Source of the DNA: Bacteroidales bacterium
GTDB lineage: Bacteria > Bacteroidota > Bacteroidia > Bacteroidales > UBA932
DNA: 49,900 nucleotides
Assembly: GCA_024398095.1 (NCBI GenBank)
Contig: JAKSJK010000009.1
Coordinates: 1-49,900, forward strand
Direction: 5' to 3'
The translations under genes were made by a program, and so were the position numbers. A model generated the notes under the pieces. It had not been told where the DNA came from. It did not search any database and saw only the letters and a list, made by a program, of their open reading frames with translations. The stretch's first letter is position 1, and every line of letters begins with the position of its first letter. This document shows, piece by piece, positions 28,712 through 37,716 of the stretch.

Positions 28712-28716
28712 TTTCA

Positions 28717-28739
28717 CTCTCCCGCCTAGTGCGGGAGAG
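28717..28739 (+). other. Perfect hairpin directly behind ppdK
   Basis: CTCTCCCGC/GCGGGAGAG (28717-28725 with 28731-28739, 5-nt loop) begins 5 nt after the stop codon. It has no T-run, so it is more likely an mRNA 3'-end stabiliser or part of a composite terminator than a terminator on its own. Confidence 0.6.
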
Positions 28740-28750
28740 ATAAAACATAA

Positions 28751-28834
28751 AGCAAAAGCCCTCGCATCACTGCGCCAAGAATAATAAAAGCATATAGCAA
28801 AAGCCCTCGCAGTGATGCGAGGGCTTTTGTTTTC
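28751..28834 (+). terminator. ppdK terminator with 22-bp inverted repeat and alternative pairing
   Basis: The hairpin AGCCCTCGCA/TGCGAGGGCT (28802-28811 with 28816-28825, GTGA loop) followed by TTTTGTTTTC is a good terminator. Its 3' arm can instead pair with an upstream sequence as a perfect 22-bp inverted repeat (28753-28774 with 28808-28829). A 16-bp direct repeat (28751-28766 and 28796-28811) creates the two options. Confidence 0.75.
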
Positions 28835-28967
28835 TAACCTTACTGATCGGGCGGATGGCCGCCCACATTTCACTTTCATTTTCCGAATACAAATGTCGGA
28901 ATTTGTAGTTACAACATATTATACGCCCCACAAATTTTTCAGCAAAATATGTTCGCCTCTTCAATTT

Positions 28968-29000
28968 TTTGTTGAAACTACAAATATTTACCTATATTTG
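28968..29000 (+). promoter_or_regulatory. Promoter of the membrane AraC-type regulator gene
   Basis: TTTG (28968-28971), a 21-nt spacer and TATATTTG (28993-29000) match the Bacteroidetes consensus, 41 nt before the start codon. The region 28835-28967 before it holds a short GGGCGG/CCGCCC hairpin and AT-rich DNA; I see no gene in it. Confidence 0.65.
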
Positions 29001-29041
29001 CACATTGGTAAACAAATTAACAGACCAGGATGTGAGATAGG

Positions 29042-30220
29042 ATGCAGATGCTTTACAACATACTGATTTACCTGCCATTCTACGTATCGATTGCCGCCGC
29101 AGCAATATTCATGGTGATGAGAAGAAAGAAATACTCCACCACGAATATCGCAATCGTCTGCATGTTTGCCTCTGTCTATTTCTTTTGCGACGCTGCATTC
29201 GTCGGCGGCACGGACAGTTACGCCACCATCGTAACCTTGGAAGTAATGGCCAAGTACTCGGTGCTGTTCCTCCTTCCCTCCATCGTTGTGTACTACAAAA
29301 CAGAAGCCGACAGCATCGAGCCTCATCCGACAGCATATTTTTCATACGCGCCCGCGCTCACGGTAGGCACGACAAGTCTTGTCATCTACCTTAAGACAGG
29401 AATGAATAAGCTGGCAGACTTCCTGCACTCTGTAGACATGAATGGAGGAATGCTGCCTCCGAATTCTGAAACACTGCTGAAAGTCTACTGGGGAATAAAT
29501 GAATACATCACCGGAACGATACTCATCGTAGAAATTGTTGCCGTATTCATCCACCTCGCCATACTCTATTTAAGAAGGCGGAAGAGAGAAGGAAGGGACT
29601 ACAGGCTTTTCTTCATGATGTTATCCTACTTTCTGGCCCTGGGATTTGCAGCCACCAGAGTAGTACTGGGACGCGAATATCTGACAGACCACAGGGCAAT
29701 AAGCGGATTCATGTCCCTGTTCATGGCAATAGGCATGACAGGAGCGGCATACTTCCACACGGAGATGAAGAAGTCTGTCGGGGAAACTGCGCCGGAAGAG
29801 CCAGGCCAGCCAAAAGAAAAAGAAGACATACAGGAACCTGCTCCGATATTCCAGACGGAGGGGGAGATCACCCCGCAGATGGCCGCCCTCAAGGAGCAGA
29901 CAGGGAAGATCTCCGAATTCTTCAAGAAAGAAAAGCCATACCTGGATCCAGACCTCACGCTGGAGCAGTGCGCTGACATGATGGGCACGAACAGGACCTA
30001 CATCTCACTCAGCCTCAACAGCTACTACGGGAAGAGTTTCCGCGAATATGTGAACGAATACCGTATCGGCTATGCAAAAAAATACATCCTCGAGCATAGG
30101 AATTCCAAGCTCGAGGAAGTAGCGGAAGTAAGCGGATTCAAAAGCGGCGCTCAATTCAGCCGCAAATTCAAAGAGATCGAGGGAGTCACCCCACTCGTCT
30201 GGATCCGCAATCAGATCTGA
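29042..30220 (+). CDS. Membrane-embedded AraC family transcriptional regulator
   Basis: This is a regulator of 392 aa with about six to seven hydrophobic helices in residues 1-240 and a C-terminal AraC DNA-binding domain facing the cytoplasm (about 295-392). The helix-turn-helix pair is clear: LEQCADMMGTNRTYISLSLN and then LEEVAEVSGFKSGAQFSRKFKEIEGVTPLVW. The linker between contains many Pro/Glu residues. Such proteins presumably sense something in or at the membrane (inference). It has its own promoter. Its stop is two bases from the convergent glyA stop, with no terminator between. Confidence 0.88.
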   Translation: MQMLYNILIYLPFYVSIAAAAIFMVMRRKKYSTTNIAIVCMFASVYFFCDAAFVGGTDSYATIVTLEVMAKYSVLFLLPSIVVYYKTEADSIEPHPTAYFSYAPALTVGTTSLVIYLKTGMNKLADFLHSVDMNGGMLPPNSETLLKVYWGINEYITGTILIVEIVAVFIHLAILYLRRRKREGRDYRLFFMMLSYFLALGFAATRVVLGREYLTDHRAISGFMSLFMAIGMTGAAYFHTEMKKSVGETAPEEPGQPKEKEDIQEPAPIFQTEGEITPQMAALKEQTGKISEFFKKEKPYLDPDLTLEQCADMMGTNRTYISLSLNSYYGKSFREYVNEYRIGYAKKYILEHRNSKLEEVAEVSGFKSGAQFSRKFKEIEGVTPLVWIRNQI

Positions 30221-30222
30221 TT

Positions 30223-31551
30223 CTAATACCTGTTAAGCGGCTTGCCTGCTGTCATGGCATGCACCTTTTCGCGAACTGAAGCGAGGCATGCCTCGTACTC
30301 TGCGCGACCCTCTTCGGTATTGCCTGCGATGAGATCGAGGTGAGCCGCAGCATTTGCGAGAACCTCGTCGATAAGGTCGACGATGGCAGCCATGTCAGAC
30401 TCTACAAAACCACGTGAAGTAATAGCAGGAGTACCCACGCGGATACCGGAAGTCTGGAATGCAGAACGGCTGTCGAACGGAACCATGTTCTTGTTGACGG
30501 TAATGTCTGCCTTCACAAGCTCCTTCTCGGCGATCTTGCCGGAAACCTCAGCATACTTGGTGCGGAGGTCGATGAGCATGAGGTGGTTGTCGGTACCGCC
30601 TGACACAACATGGTAACCCTTGTCGACGAATACCTGCGCCATGGTAGCGGCATTGACCACAACCTGCTTCTGATACTCCTTGTACTCAGGCTGGAGAGCC
30701 TCCCAGAAAGCGACAGCCTTGCCGGCGATCACATGCTCGAGAGGACCGCCCTGGGTGCCTGGGAACACTGCCGAATTGAAAATCTGGGACATCTTCTTGA
30801 CAACACCCTTAGGAGTCTTGAGGCCCCATGGATTGTCGAAATCCTTGCCCAGGAGGATTGCACCGCCACGTGGACCGCGGAGGGTCTTGTGGGTGGTGGT
30901 AGTCACGATATGCGCGTACTTGAGAGGGTTCTTGAGGAGGCCTGCTGCAATAAGACCTGCAGTGTGGGCCATATCGATCATAAGGAGGGCGCCTACCTTG
31001 TCTGCAATCTCACGCATCCTCTCGTAATCCCACTCGCGGGAGTAAGCGGATGCACCTCCGATGATAAGCTTCGGCTTGCACTCGAGAGCCTTTCTCTCCA
31101 TCTCGTCGTAATCGATGCGTCCGGTGTTCTCATCGAGGCCGTATGCAACTGCATTGAAGATAAGACCTGAGACATTGACAGGTGAACCATGGGTAAGGTG
31201 GCCGCCGTGAGAGAGGTCGAGACCCATGAAGGTGTCGCCTGGCTTGAGGACAGCGATCTCCACTGCCATGTTTGCCTGTGCGCCTGAGTGAGGCTGCACG
31301 TTCACATACTCTGCACCGTAGATTTCCTTGAGACGGTCGATTGCAAGCTGCTCGATCTGGTCAACCACCTCGCATCCTCCGTAATAGCGTGCTCCAGGGT
31401 AACCTTCAGCATACTTGTTGGTGCAGACAGAACCCATCGCCTCCAGTACCTGGTTGCTTACGTAGTTCTCTGATGCAATGAGTTCCAGGCCATCTGCCTG
31501 GCGTTTTTCTTCCTTCTTGATAAGGTCGAAGATCTGTGGATCGCGTGTCAT
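30223..31551 (-). CDS. glyA: Serine hydroxymethyltransferase
   Basis: This PLP enzyme interconverts serine and glycine with tetrahydrofolate, feeding one-carbon metabolism in the cytosol. It has 442 aa, slightly longer than the E. coli protein (417). The PLP-binding Lys222 lies in [14 protein letters not shown], and the N-terminal [10 protein letters not shown] and YPGARYYGG signatures are intact. It is monocistronic, with a weak promoter upstream at 31579-31609. Confidence 0.97.
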   Translation of the reverse strand: MTRDPQIFDLIKKEEKRQADGLELIASENYVSNQVLEAMGSVCTNKYAEGYPGARYYGGCEVVDQIEQLAIDRLKEIYGAEYVNVQPHSGAQANMAVEIAVLKPGDTFMGLDLSHGGHLTHGSPVNVSGLIFNAVAYGLDENTGRIDYDEMERKALECKPKLIIGGASAYSREWDYERMREIADKVGALLMIDMAHTAGLIAAGLLKNPLKYAHIVTTTTHKTLRGPRGGAILLGKDFDNPWGLKTPKGVVKKMSQIFNSAVFPGTQGGPLEHVIAGKAVAFWEALQPEYKEYQKQVVVNAATMAQVFVDKGYHVVSGGTDNHLMLIDLRTKYAEVSGKIAEKELVKADITVNKNMVPFDSRSAFQTSGIRVGTPAITSRGFVESDMAAIVDLIDEVLANAAAHLDLIAGNTEEGRAEYEACLASVREKVHAMTAGKPLNRY

Positions 31552-31578
31552 TTCTGTTAAGTTTGAATTATAGGGCGG

Positions 31579-31609
31579 TAAATTTAGTAATTTTCACGGA
31601 TTCGGCAAT
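31579..31609 (-). promoter_or_regulatory. Possible glyA promoter
   Basis: On the minus strand ATTG (31606-31609), 19 nt, then TAAATTTA (31579-31586); each box has one mismatch. It lies in the short gap before glyA, just past the stop of the SpoU gene. Confidence 0.4.
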
Positions 31610-31611
31610 AC

Positions 31612-32136
31612 TTAGTGCCGATGAATATGCCACAGGACTATTCCGATGGAAACCGACACATTCAACGAATGCTTAGTGCCGTACTGAGGGATTTCGAGAG
31701 CGAAATCGGAAGCATCAACCACGGCCTGATCCACTCCGGCGACCTCATTGCCGAAGATCAGGGCGTATTTCACTGAAGGATCCGGGGTAAAAGCATCCAG
31801 TTTTACAGAATTTGCAGTCTGCTCCACGCTTACAATAGAGTATCCCTCACTGCGCAGCCTTTCGATCACGGGCAGAGTCTCGTCGGAATGCTCCCACTCC
31901 ACGCTGAACTCGGCCCCGAGGGCTGATTTGTGTATTTCGGCAGAAGGCGGCACGGCACAGATGCCACAGAGCCAGACCTTGTCCACCTTGAAAGAATCGC
32001 TGCTGCGGAAGGCGGAGCCGACATTATGGGCGCTTCGGATATTATCAAGCACCACGACGATTCCGGACTCAGGCAAGGCCTTGTACTCCTCGGCGGAGAC
32101 CCTTCCCAGCTCTATATTAAGCAGTTTCCTGTCCAT
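31612..32136 (-). CDS. SpoU/TrmH family RNA 2'-O-ribose methyltransferase
   Basis: This is a SAM-dependent knotted methyltransferase of 174 aa acting on tRNA or rRNA ribose. All three family motifs are visible: LDNIRSAHNVGSAFRSSDSF, LIFGNEVAGV and LEIPQYGTKHSLNVSVSIGI. The start at 32136 (MDRKLLNIEL) is chosen because residues before it are low-complexity translation of the pnuT 3' end. It therefore overlaps the pnuT gene by 20 nt and should be co-translated from the thiamine operon mRNA. A short variant without the N-terminal RNA-binding domain, its target nucleotide is not predictable. Confidence 0.88.
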   Translation of the reverse strand: MDRKLLNIELGRVSAEEYKALPESGIVVVLDNIRSAHNVGSAFRSSDSFKVDKVWLCGICAVPPSAEIHKSALGAEFSVEWEHSDETLPVIERLRSEGYSIVSVEQTANSVKLDAFTPDPSVKYALIFGNEVAGVDQAVVDASDFALEIPQYGTKHSLNVSVSIGIVLWHIHRH

Positions 32137-32713
32137 TCTGCAAAGATAGCATTTTCCGCCACTTGTAGAAGCCGTACACAGCGAGAACGGTGTAGAGCAG
32201 GTAGAGGCCGGCGTAGAAATATATACCTTTATATACATATAGGGCCGTACTGGCCGCATCCACGACAAACCACACCCACCACTGTTCGATCCACTTGCGG
32301 GCCAGCATCCAGAGTCCTATGATGCTCAGAGCCGTCGTGAAACTGTCGGACCATGGAACGGAACTGTCTGTAAAATTCACCAGCACCAGTCCTATGGCCA
32401 CGAAAAGCACGGCAAAAACACCCGCCAATACCGCCCAGAGCCTCACAGGAGTCGCGGAAATCGGCAGCGAAGGCTTCTTCACTCCCCCGCGCAGCCACAT
32501 CCAGAGACCATAGAAACCCACCAGAACATAGTAGATGTCGATGGAAAAGTCCGCATAGAGTCCGGCCTTGTAATAGACGAAGAGCGAATTTATCGGCATT
32601 ACGGCGCCCACCACCCACATCCACCAGCTGGCTTTCAGCTCGAGGAGCAGGTAGATGAGCCCCAGGACTACTCCCAGAATCTCCAGCGCGTGTGAACTCA
32701 GGAAATCAAGCAT
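32117..32713 (-). CDS. PnuC family transporter, probably thiamine (PnuT)
   Basis: This is an inner-membrane vitamin transporter of 198 aa with six or seven helices. The PnuC hallmarks are ASWWMWVVGAVMPINSLFVYY, YYVLVGFYGLWMWLRGG and the second-half QWWVWFVVDAASTALYVYKG. PnuC proteins carry nicotinamide riboside, but homologues behind TPP riboswitches in Bacteroidetes carry thiamine. This gene lies 6 nt behind a TPP-controlled TonB receptor, so thiamine is the better call. Facilitated uptake would be trapped by phosphorylation inside. Confidence 0.88.
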   Translation of the reverse strand: MLDFLSSHALEILGVVLGLIYLLLELKASWWMWVVGAVMPINSLFVYYKAGLYADFSIDIYYVLVGFYGLWMWLRGGVKKPSLPISATPVRLWAVLAGVFAVLFVAIGLVLVNFTDSSVPWSDSFTTALSIIGLWMLARKWIEQWWVWFVVDAASTALYVYKGIYFYAGLYLLYTVLAVYGFYKWRKMLSLQNGQETA

Positions 32714-32719
32714 GACGCA

Positions 32720-35119
32720 CTAGAATCTGATGGTGAAAGTACCCATCGCGGTGATACCTGCTGCAGGGAAATAGCCGATCTCGGTGTATCGGTTCCAATC
32801 CGGATGTCCGTAGCTCTCGGCGATGGCGGAATAAACCCATGCGCTGCATGCGTGATGGCTGTTGAAGATGTTGCCCAGGCGCAGTCCGAAGGTCATGTCC
32901 TTGATGCACTTCACTGAAGGCACGTAGGTATAGGACAGGTTCACATCAGTGGTGGTGTAGCCTGGCAGGCTGCGCTTGAGGCACTCGGTGTTGTCGATAT
33001 ACTGACGGGACACGTAAGAAGTCCTCCAATCGGCCTTGAAGCCTTTGTAATGGGCATTGAAGCCACCGCCTATGATGGCCGAAGGCGAGAATGCGAGGGT
33101 AGACGAACTGTAGTGGATGGTACGGTAGCCGGAAGCTGCGTCCCAGTCCTCCACAACCTCATTGAAATCCTTGATACGGTTGCGGCTGAGGGCTGCATCG
33201 GCATAGATATCCAGCCAGGAAGCAGCACGCACGTCGGCAGTAAGCTCCACGCCTACCCTGTAGGACTTGGCGATATTGGTGGTGAGAGCCTCTCCGATGT
33301 CGCTTACCGCACCGGTCTTCACGAACTGGTTGCGGTAGTCCATAAAGTAACCGTTCACACCCAGGCGCACAATCTGTCCGTTCCATGAGTAGCCCAGTTC
33401 ATAGTCAAGCAGGCTCTCAGGCTTCGGAGCAGGGTAATTGCCATTGTCGGTGAAGTTGTTGCGTTCAGGCTCGCGATGGCCCCAGGCTACGGAGAAATAA
33501 GCCTTGTTGCAGCCATAGGTGTAGTCGAGGCCGGCTTTCGGATTGAAGAAGTTATACAGCTGATTGATCTTCAGTTCCTGGTTAGTATAGGTACCGTCTT
33601 CGTTCTCAAGGAACTTGTCATTGATGCCATCGGTCACATAGCGAACCATGCGGTACTGCAGGTCGCCGAAGAGGCTGAGCCCTGGAGCAACCTCATAGCT
33701 GGCCTTTGCATAGACAGAAAAGTCAGTCTTGGTCGCATCGGAATCGTAGTACATATAGTCACCCTCCTTGTTGTCGAACTTTGCAGGAGACTGGGACTTG
33801 AGCCTGGAGAGCAATTCCTCATTGCCGATGTAGCTGAGGTAGCCATAGTGCCAGCCATTGAAATTCTGTGCGGACACACCGAAGCGCAGGTCCAGCCTGT
33901 CGGTCTTCCTCTGGGCATTGAGAACCACGCCGTATGCGTTCTGGTCCACACCCTTCTTGCGGATGAAATCGCTCTTCTTTACCTTGTTTCCATCCTTGTC
34001 GGTGAAGGATGCCAGACCGAACTTGGAAAGCTTGTTATTGTAGCGGAACTCGTCGTAGTAGCCGCTGCCGTAGGTGTAGTGGAGGGAAGCATTCAGATTC
34101 CAGTACTCCCCTGCCTTGTACGACATGGAGAGGATATTGTGGTCCTGCACGAAGTTGTCGGTAGTCCTCCAATCCTTGCCGTTGAACGGGTTCTTGTAGT
34201 TGGTGAACACATACTTGCCGTCGGCGTCCTGCTCCCAGTACTGGCTAAGGCTATTGTAGGTGCCGAGACCTGCCTTCCAGAGGTCTTTGTAACCATATAT
34301 GCCGGTATGCGCGCCGTAGGTGCCGTCGAGCAGATCACCGGTGTCCACGCCGTTCCACGCCTGGCCGGTCTTCTCGTAGTTACCTATATTATAGTAATGG
34401 AAGAGCAGATTCTTCCCGGCAAGGCAGGTCAGGCCGACCATCCAGCTGCCGGAATTGCCGGCCGTCCCGGCCATGAAGCCGTCGGTGCCGGTGTGATGGT
34501 AGCCCAGATCGAGCATCCAGCGGTCGGCGAGCAGGCCGGAAGAGGCGCTCACACCCACCTTGTATGTGTTATATGAGCCGTAGGCCACGTCGAACTGGCC
34601 GCCTGCCACCTTGGAAGGCTCCTTGGTAGTCAGGGCCACCGTGCCGCCGAACGCACCGTCGCCATTGGTGGACGAGCCGATGCCTCTCTGGATCTCAATG
34701 CCGCCCAGGAAGGAAGAATAGCTGTTCATGTTGGCCCAGAACACGCACTGGTCCTCAGGAGAATTCAACGGAACGCCGTCCAGGGTGATATTTATCCTGG
34801 AGTCGCCCGCACCTCGTATCCTCAGATAGGAGGTTCCGGTGCCCACGCCGTTGTCGCTCCAGGAGAGCACGCCAGGGGTGCGCGAAAGGAGGAACGGCAG
34901 TTCCTGTGCGCCCTGGGAGAACTCCGTGAGCTGTCTGGCGCTCACATTGGAGATTGCAAACGGAGCATTGCGCGGAGCCCTTGAGGACTCCACATAAATG
35001 CCGTAAAGTGTTTCATGGATGGTGGAGTCAGCAGGCTCCGCAGATGCTGTCTGCGCACTGGCAGATACAGCGGCCGCTGCCATTGTCAGGCAGACGGCAA
35101 AGATAGCTTTGCATTTCAT
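32720..35119 (-). CDS. TonB-dependent outer-membrane receptor for thiamine
   Basis: This is an outer-membrane beta-barrel receptor of 799 aa that takes up substrate using TonB energy. It has a signal peptide ending ASAQ, a plug domain with NVSARQLTEFSQGAQELPF and LRIRGAGDSRINITLDGVPLN (about 60-130), a long barrel, and the closing strand TFTIRF with terminal Phe. No carboxypeptidase-like N-terminal extension (SusC type) is present. Thiamine specificity is inferred from the TPP riboswitch directly in front of the start and the PnuT-like gene behind. The start codon lies 3 nt past the riboswitch, so control is probably at translation initiation. Confidence 0.92.
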   Translation of the reverse strand: MKCKAIFAVCLTMAAAAVSASAQTASAEPADSTIHETLYGIYVESSRAPRNAPFAISNVSARQLTEFSQGAQELPFLLSRTPGVLSWSDNGVGTGTSYLRIRGAGDSRINITLDGVPLNSPEDQCVFWANMNSYSSFLGGIEIQRGIGSSTNGDGAFGGTVALTTKEPSKVAGGQFDVAYGSYNTYKVGVSASSGLLADRWMLDLGYHHTGTDGFMAGTAGNSGSWMVGLTCLAGKNLLFHYYNIGNYEKTGQAWNGVDTGDLLDGTYGAHTGIYGYKDLWKAGLGTYNSLSQYWEQDADGKYVFTNYKNPFNGKDWRTTDNFVQDHNILSMSYKAGEYWNLNASLHYTYGSGYYDEFRYNNKLSKFGLASFTDKDGNKVKKSDFIRKKGVDQNAYGVVLNAQRKTDRLDLRFGVSAQNFNGWHYGYLSYIGNEELLSRLKSQSPAKFDNKEGDYMYYDSDATKTDFSVYAKASYEVAPGLSLFGDLQYRMVRYVTDGINDKFLENEDGTYTNQELKINQLYNFFNPKAGLDYTYGCNKAYFSVAWGHREPERNNFTDNGNYPAPKPESLLDYELGYSWNGQIVRLGVNGYFMDYRNQFVKTGAVSDIGEALTTNIAKSYRVGVELTADVRAASWLDIYADAALSRNRIKDFNEVVEDWDAASGYRTIHYSSSTLAFSPSAIIGGGFNAHYKGFKADWRTSYVSRQYIDNTECLKRSLPGYTTTDVNLSYTYVPSVKCIKDMTFGLRLGNIFNSHHACSAWVYSAIAESYGHPDWNRYTEIGYFPAAGITAMGTFTIRF

Positions 35120-35121
35120 TT

Positions 35122-35220
35122 TCCTACGCCGGTATTACCCGTATCAGGTTCCAGGGTATATTCTCAGCTCGTCCACGCAGCCCCGTCAAAAGGCCGCTAC
35201 CATGGGCGGGCACCCCTTTT
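35122..35220 (-). promoter_or_regulatory. TPP (THI-box) riboswitch
   Basis: Read on the minus strand, the element contains AAGGGGTGCCCGCCC, then CTGAGAATATACCC, then ACCTGATACGGGTAATACC and GCGTAGGAAA, the conserved pieces of the thiamine pyrophosphate aptamer in the right order. It ends at the receptor start codon at 35119. There is no room for a terminator, so TPP binding probably hides the translation start (inference). Confidence 0.93.
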
Positions 35221-35227
35221 TCGTGTG

Positions 35228-35235
35228 CAAAGATA
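35228..35235 (-). promoter_or_regulatory. -7 box of the thiamine uptake operon
   Basis: TATCTTTG on the minus strand, just upstream of the riboswitch, is a perfect -7 element. A good -33 box is not visible; that region overlaps the end of the HD hydrolase gene. Confidence 0.5.
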
Positions 35236-35249
35236 GATAAAATTTACGA

Positions 35250-35852
35250 CTATGCTTCGAGAATCGAAGAAGCAAGGCCGTCGGCAGCCATCAGGATGGA
35301 CAGCAGCGGAGACTTGTCGCGGGCAGCGTTCATATTGCCCTTGGCCTCGGCGCTCTGGAAAGGCATCTCCCACGCGCCCATATGCCAGCGGATGGCCACA
35401 ATCTCGTCGTCGGTCAGTTCCAGACCCCACTGAAGCAGGCGGATTACAGACTTCTCGCCATGGCCCAGAGGCATGCTGGTGTAGTCCACCTCGTAGGACT
35501 GGTAGCTCTCCCACCTGTTGTTTGCGTCTTTGCGCCACTTCTCCACACTCTTGTAGATCTCCGCCTTGCAGACATCGTGGAGCAGGGCTGCGATGATGAG
35601 CGAATCTGCCGGTACAGCGGCTTCTACGCCCGGTTTGAGCCTCTCCTGCATCTTTGCGATGAGAGCCGCCTCCTTGTAGACATTCAGGGAGTGCTGGGCA
35701 AGTCCGCCCGGCTCATGAAGGTGGAAGACGGTCGAAGCGGGAGCCTCGAAGAAACCCAGTTCCTCCAGATTGGTAATCACATTCTCGACGCCCTTGCGGC
35801 CGGTTGACCTGAGATAGCCCAGGAATTCATTCTTTATCTCGTTCTTATCCAT
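35250..35852 (-). CDS. HD domain metal-dependent hydrolase
   Basis: This is a predicted cytosolic phosphohydrolase of 200 aa. The HD signature is complete: His54 (GGLAQHSLNV), His92-Asp93 (AALLHDVCKAE), His131 (PLGHGEKSV) and His157 (IRWHMGAWE), the set that binds metal in HD-family enzymes. The closest familiar relatives are YhaM-type 3'-5' exoribonucleases, but the OB-fold those carry is missing, so the substrate (nucleotide or RNA) is open. It is followed, on the same strand, by the thiamine operon and preceded by the WG-repeat gene 25 nt upstream, so these may be co-transcribed. Confidence 0.82.
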   Translation of the reverse strand: MDKNEIKNEFLGYLRSTGRKGVENVITNLEELGFFEAPASTVFHLHEPGGLAQHSLNVYKEAALIAKMQERLKPGVEAAVPADSLIIAALLHDVCKAEIYKSVEKWRKDANNRWESYQSYEVDYTSMPLGHGEKSVIRLLQWGLELTDDEIVAIRWHMGAWEMPFQSAEAKGNMNAARDKSPLLSILMAADGLASSILEA

Positions 35853-35877
35853 AATCTATTGCGGATGCCAATACACA

Positions 35878-37635
35878 TCAGAGCAGGTACTCATAGGTTC
35901 CGTCAGGCTGATCCGGGGTCAGCACAAGCTTCTCGAAGCCCCACGAAATCACCAGCGAGTCATTCTCGAACTCCAGCTGCACCTCATCGCCGAAGATCTT
36001 CTGGCTCTCCATGCCGTGGCAAAGGCCCAGCACGCTGCCGTCAGAAGCCTCAACTGTGTAGCACACGAAATTCCGGTTGCCCCAGAGTTCGGAGGCCTTG
36101 CGCACCAGCAGATGACGTTCCGCATCCACGCCAATAATTACGGCATCGCGGCCGAAACCTTTCTTCAGAAGTGAAAAATCTCTCAGGGAATATGCACAGA
36201 CAAGCCGATCCACGCTGCCGTCACCCTCCTGGAAGTCGGAAATCAGGTACAGGGCACAGGCAGACTCACGGAACGCGGTGAACACAGCCTCCTGAGGGGC
36301 GAAAGTCCAAACAGTCCTGCCCTCTTCGTCGAATTTCACCAGCGGACGGTCCACATCGATGGTGTCCGGTACGCTGTACCACCCATGGTCAAAGACTACA
36401 GGTCTGATGCCCTCCCCTGCTACCAGAGCAAGGCTGTCCAGGCGCAGACGCACCAGCGAATCCGCCTCATCCAGCAGCCTCGGAGCAGTCCTGACCTCAA
36501 CCGAGGAACGGGTCATAGGCAGAGGCAGGAAGTCCTCCACGGACGGATATGAATCCTTGTCCGCCGGGTAAAGCAGGCTCACATGTCCGTCCACAGACTT
36601 CCAGGTGCGGTCCATCACAAAGCGGTCTGAGACCTCGTCGAAAAAGCGGCCGGAAAAACTGTTGCGGTCAATGCCGGAAGCCACCTTGGAGCCGTCATGC
36701 CCGGTCACGGAAATCTGTCCGCGTACGACAGTATAGATATATGAGCCGTTGAAACTCAGCTCGTCTGCCGGTCCGAAAAGCAACTGTCCGCCCGTAGAAA
36801 ACAGACGGCTGCTGCGCGGGGTGGAAAGTTCCGCCATCAGATAGTTTCCAGTCATGTATAGACGGTCATATTCACATGGGATCACCTCGCCGCCCTTGGA
36901 ATCCATGAGCCCCAGATGCGAGGTCAGGCGGTTGCGCACCACATACATGAGCGACTTGCCCATGTAGTAGCTGTCGCCGTCCAGCATGTATGCAGTCTCA
37001 TCGAAAACAGGCAGCCAGCGGTTGTCCAGCAGGACTTTGGATCCGTCGGCCATAGTCGCAGTCCAAAGGCTGTCGGTGCCTGCCTTGAAGGCATCATACA
37101 GCTTGATATCCTTGTAGTCGAGGCGCCTGCCCTCTCCGTTGAAATAGAGCATGACGCCCTCGGAGGTGCGGATGCTGAACTGGGCGTTCTTGTGGATGCT
37201 GAGGCCGGAGCCCGGAATCTCATGCAGCTGCTCTCCGGAATGGGAATAGATGGTATACAGCTCGGAATCCTCCTGGCGGTTTACCGTGATTATGCAGTCC
37301 GGACGCTTCCTGTCCGGGAAAATCACATCGTCGTTGACCGGAATCAGCAGATACTGCCCGGTGATGTCCACGACTCCCCACCACTGGTCATACATGACCT
37401 TGGCAACACCGTTTTCCGTAAAGGTTTCCGCAGCGTTGAACACATAGGGGATCACCTTCTTGCCCTCCGAGTTGACATAGCCCCAGAAACCGGACTTGTT
37501 CTGGGCCAGGGTGTAGAAGCTCTCCTGGCCGCTCTCACGGATCGGACGCAGTTTAGGATAGTTCTTCTGGGCATACGAAACCACGCCGCCGCACAGAAGG
37601 GCGGCAGAAAGAATCAATATGCGAAGAAACTTCAT
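35878..37635 (-). CDS. Secreted WG-repeat protein
   Basis: This 585-aa exported protein has a signal peptide (MKFLRILILSAALLCGGVVSYA). WG repeats are seen in KSGFWGYVNSEGKKVIPYVFNAAE, then QWWGVVDITGQYLLIP, and again LGLMDSKGGEVIPCEYDRLY. They alternate Gly-Leu/Trp-Gly-[VL] with 'G.vIP..YD' units and form a beta-propeller-like fold in the family. Function is unknown; such proteins are common in Bacteroidetes periplasm. The remaining C-terminal half has no recognised motif. It ends 25 nt before the HD hydrolase. Confidence 0.8.
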   Translation of the reverse strand: MKFLRILILSAALLCGGVVSYAQKNYPKLRPIRESGQESFYTLAQNKSGFWGYVNSEGKKVIPYVFNAAETFTENGVAKVMYDQWWGVVDITGQYLLIPVNDDVIFPDRKRPDCIITVNRQEDSELYTIYSHSGEQLHEIPGSGLSIHKNAQFSIRTSEGVMLYFNGEGRRLDYKDIKLYDAFKAGTDSLWTATMADGSKVLLDNRWLPVFDETAYMLDGDSYYMGKSLMYVVRNRLTSHLGLMDSKGGEVIPCEYDRLYMTGNYLMAELSTPRSSRLFSTGGQLLFGPADELSFNGSYIYTVVRGQISVTGHDGSKVASGIDRNSFSGRFFDEVSDRFVMDRTWKSVDGHVSLLYPADKDSYPSVEDFLPLPMTRSSVEVRTAPRLLDEADSLVRLRLDSLALVAGEGIRPVVFDHGWYSVPDTIDVDRPLVKFDEEGRTVWTFAPQEAVFTAFRESACALYLISDFQEGDGSVDRLVCAYSLRDFSLLKKGFGRDAVIIGVDAERHLLVRKASELWGNRNFVCYTVEASDGSVLGLCHGMESQKIFGDEVQLEFENDSLVISWGFEKLVLTPDQPDGTYEYLL

Positions 37636-37681
37636 GTCCTGCTTGCAACAGTGTTAAACGACAAATTTACAAATAAAATGT

Positions 37682-37689
37682 TACCTTTG
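37682..37689 (+). promoter_or_regulatory. -7 box for the small membrane protein/phosphatase operon
   Basis: TACCTTTG, a perfect -7 element, lies 27 nt upstream of the start at 37717. No TTTG occurs at the -33 position. A minus-strand TAAATTTG (37662-37669) nearby could serve the WG-repeat gene. Confidence 0.45.
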
Positions 37690-37716
37690 CCTTTGATTGA
37701 TAACAAAAAGCCTACC

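Noticed and set aside
32137-32268. Longer N-terminus for the SpoU methyltransferase, starting at 32268
   Set aside because: The additional 44 residues are low-complexity and overlap the pnuT coding frame; MDRKLLNIEL is the natural start of the domain.
33476-34576. Plus-strand open frame opposite the TonB receptor (about 366 codons)
   Set aside because: The receptor on the minus strand is clear from plug and barrel signatures; the antisense frame is Val/Ile/Glu-rich and without motif.
36916-37716. Upstream extension of the 73-aa membrane protein frame, opposite the WG-repeat gene
   Set aside because: The extension runs antisense to the WG gene and through the promoter box at 37682, so only the part from 37717 is accepted.
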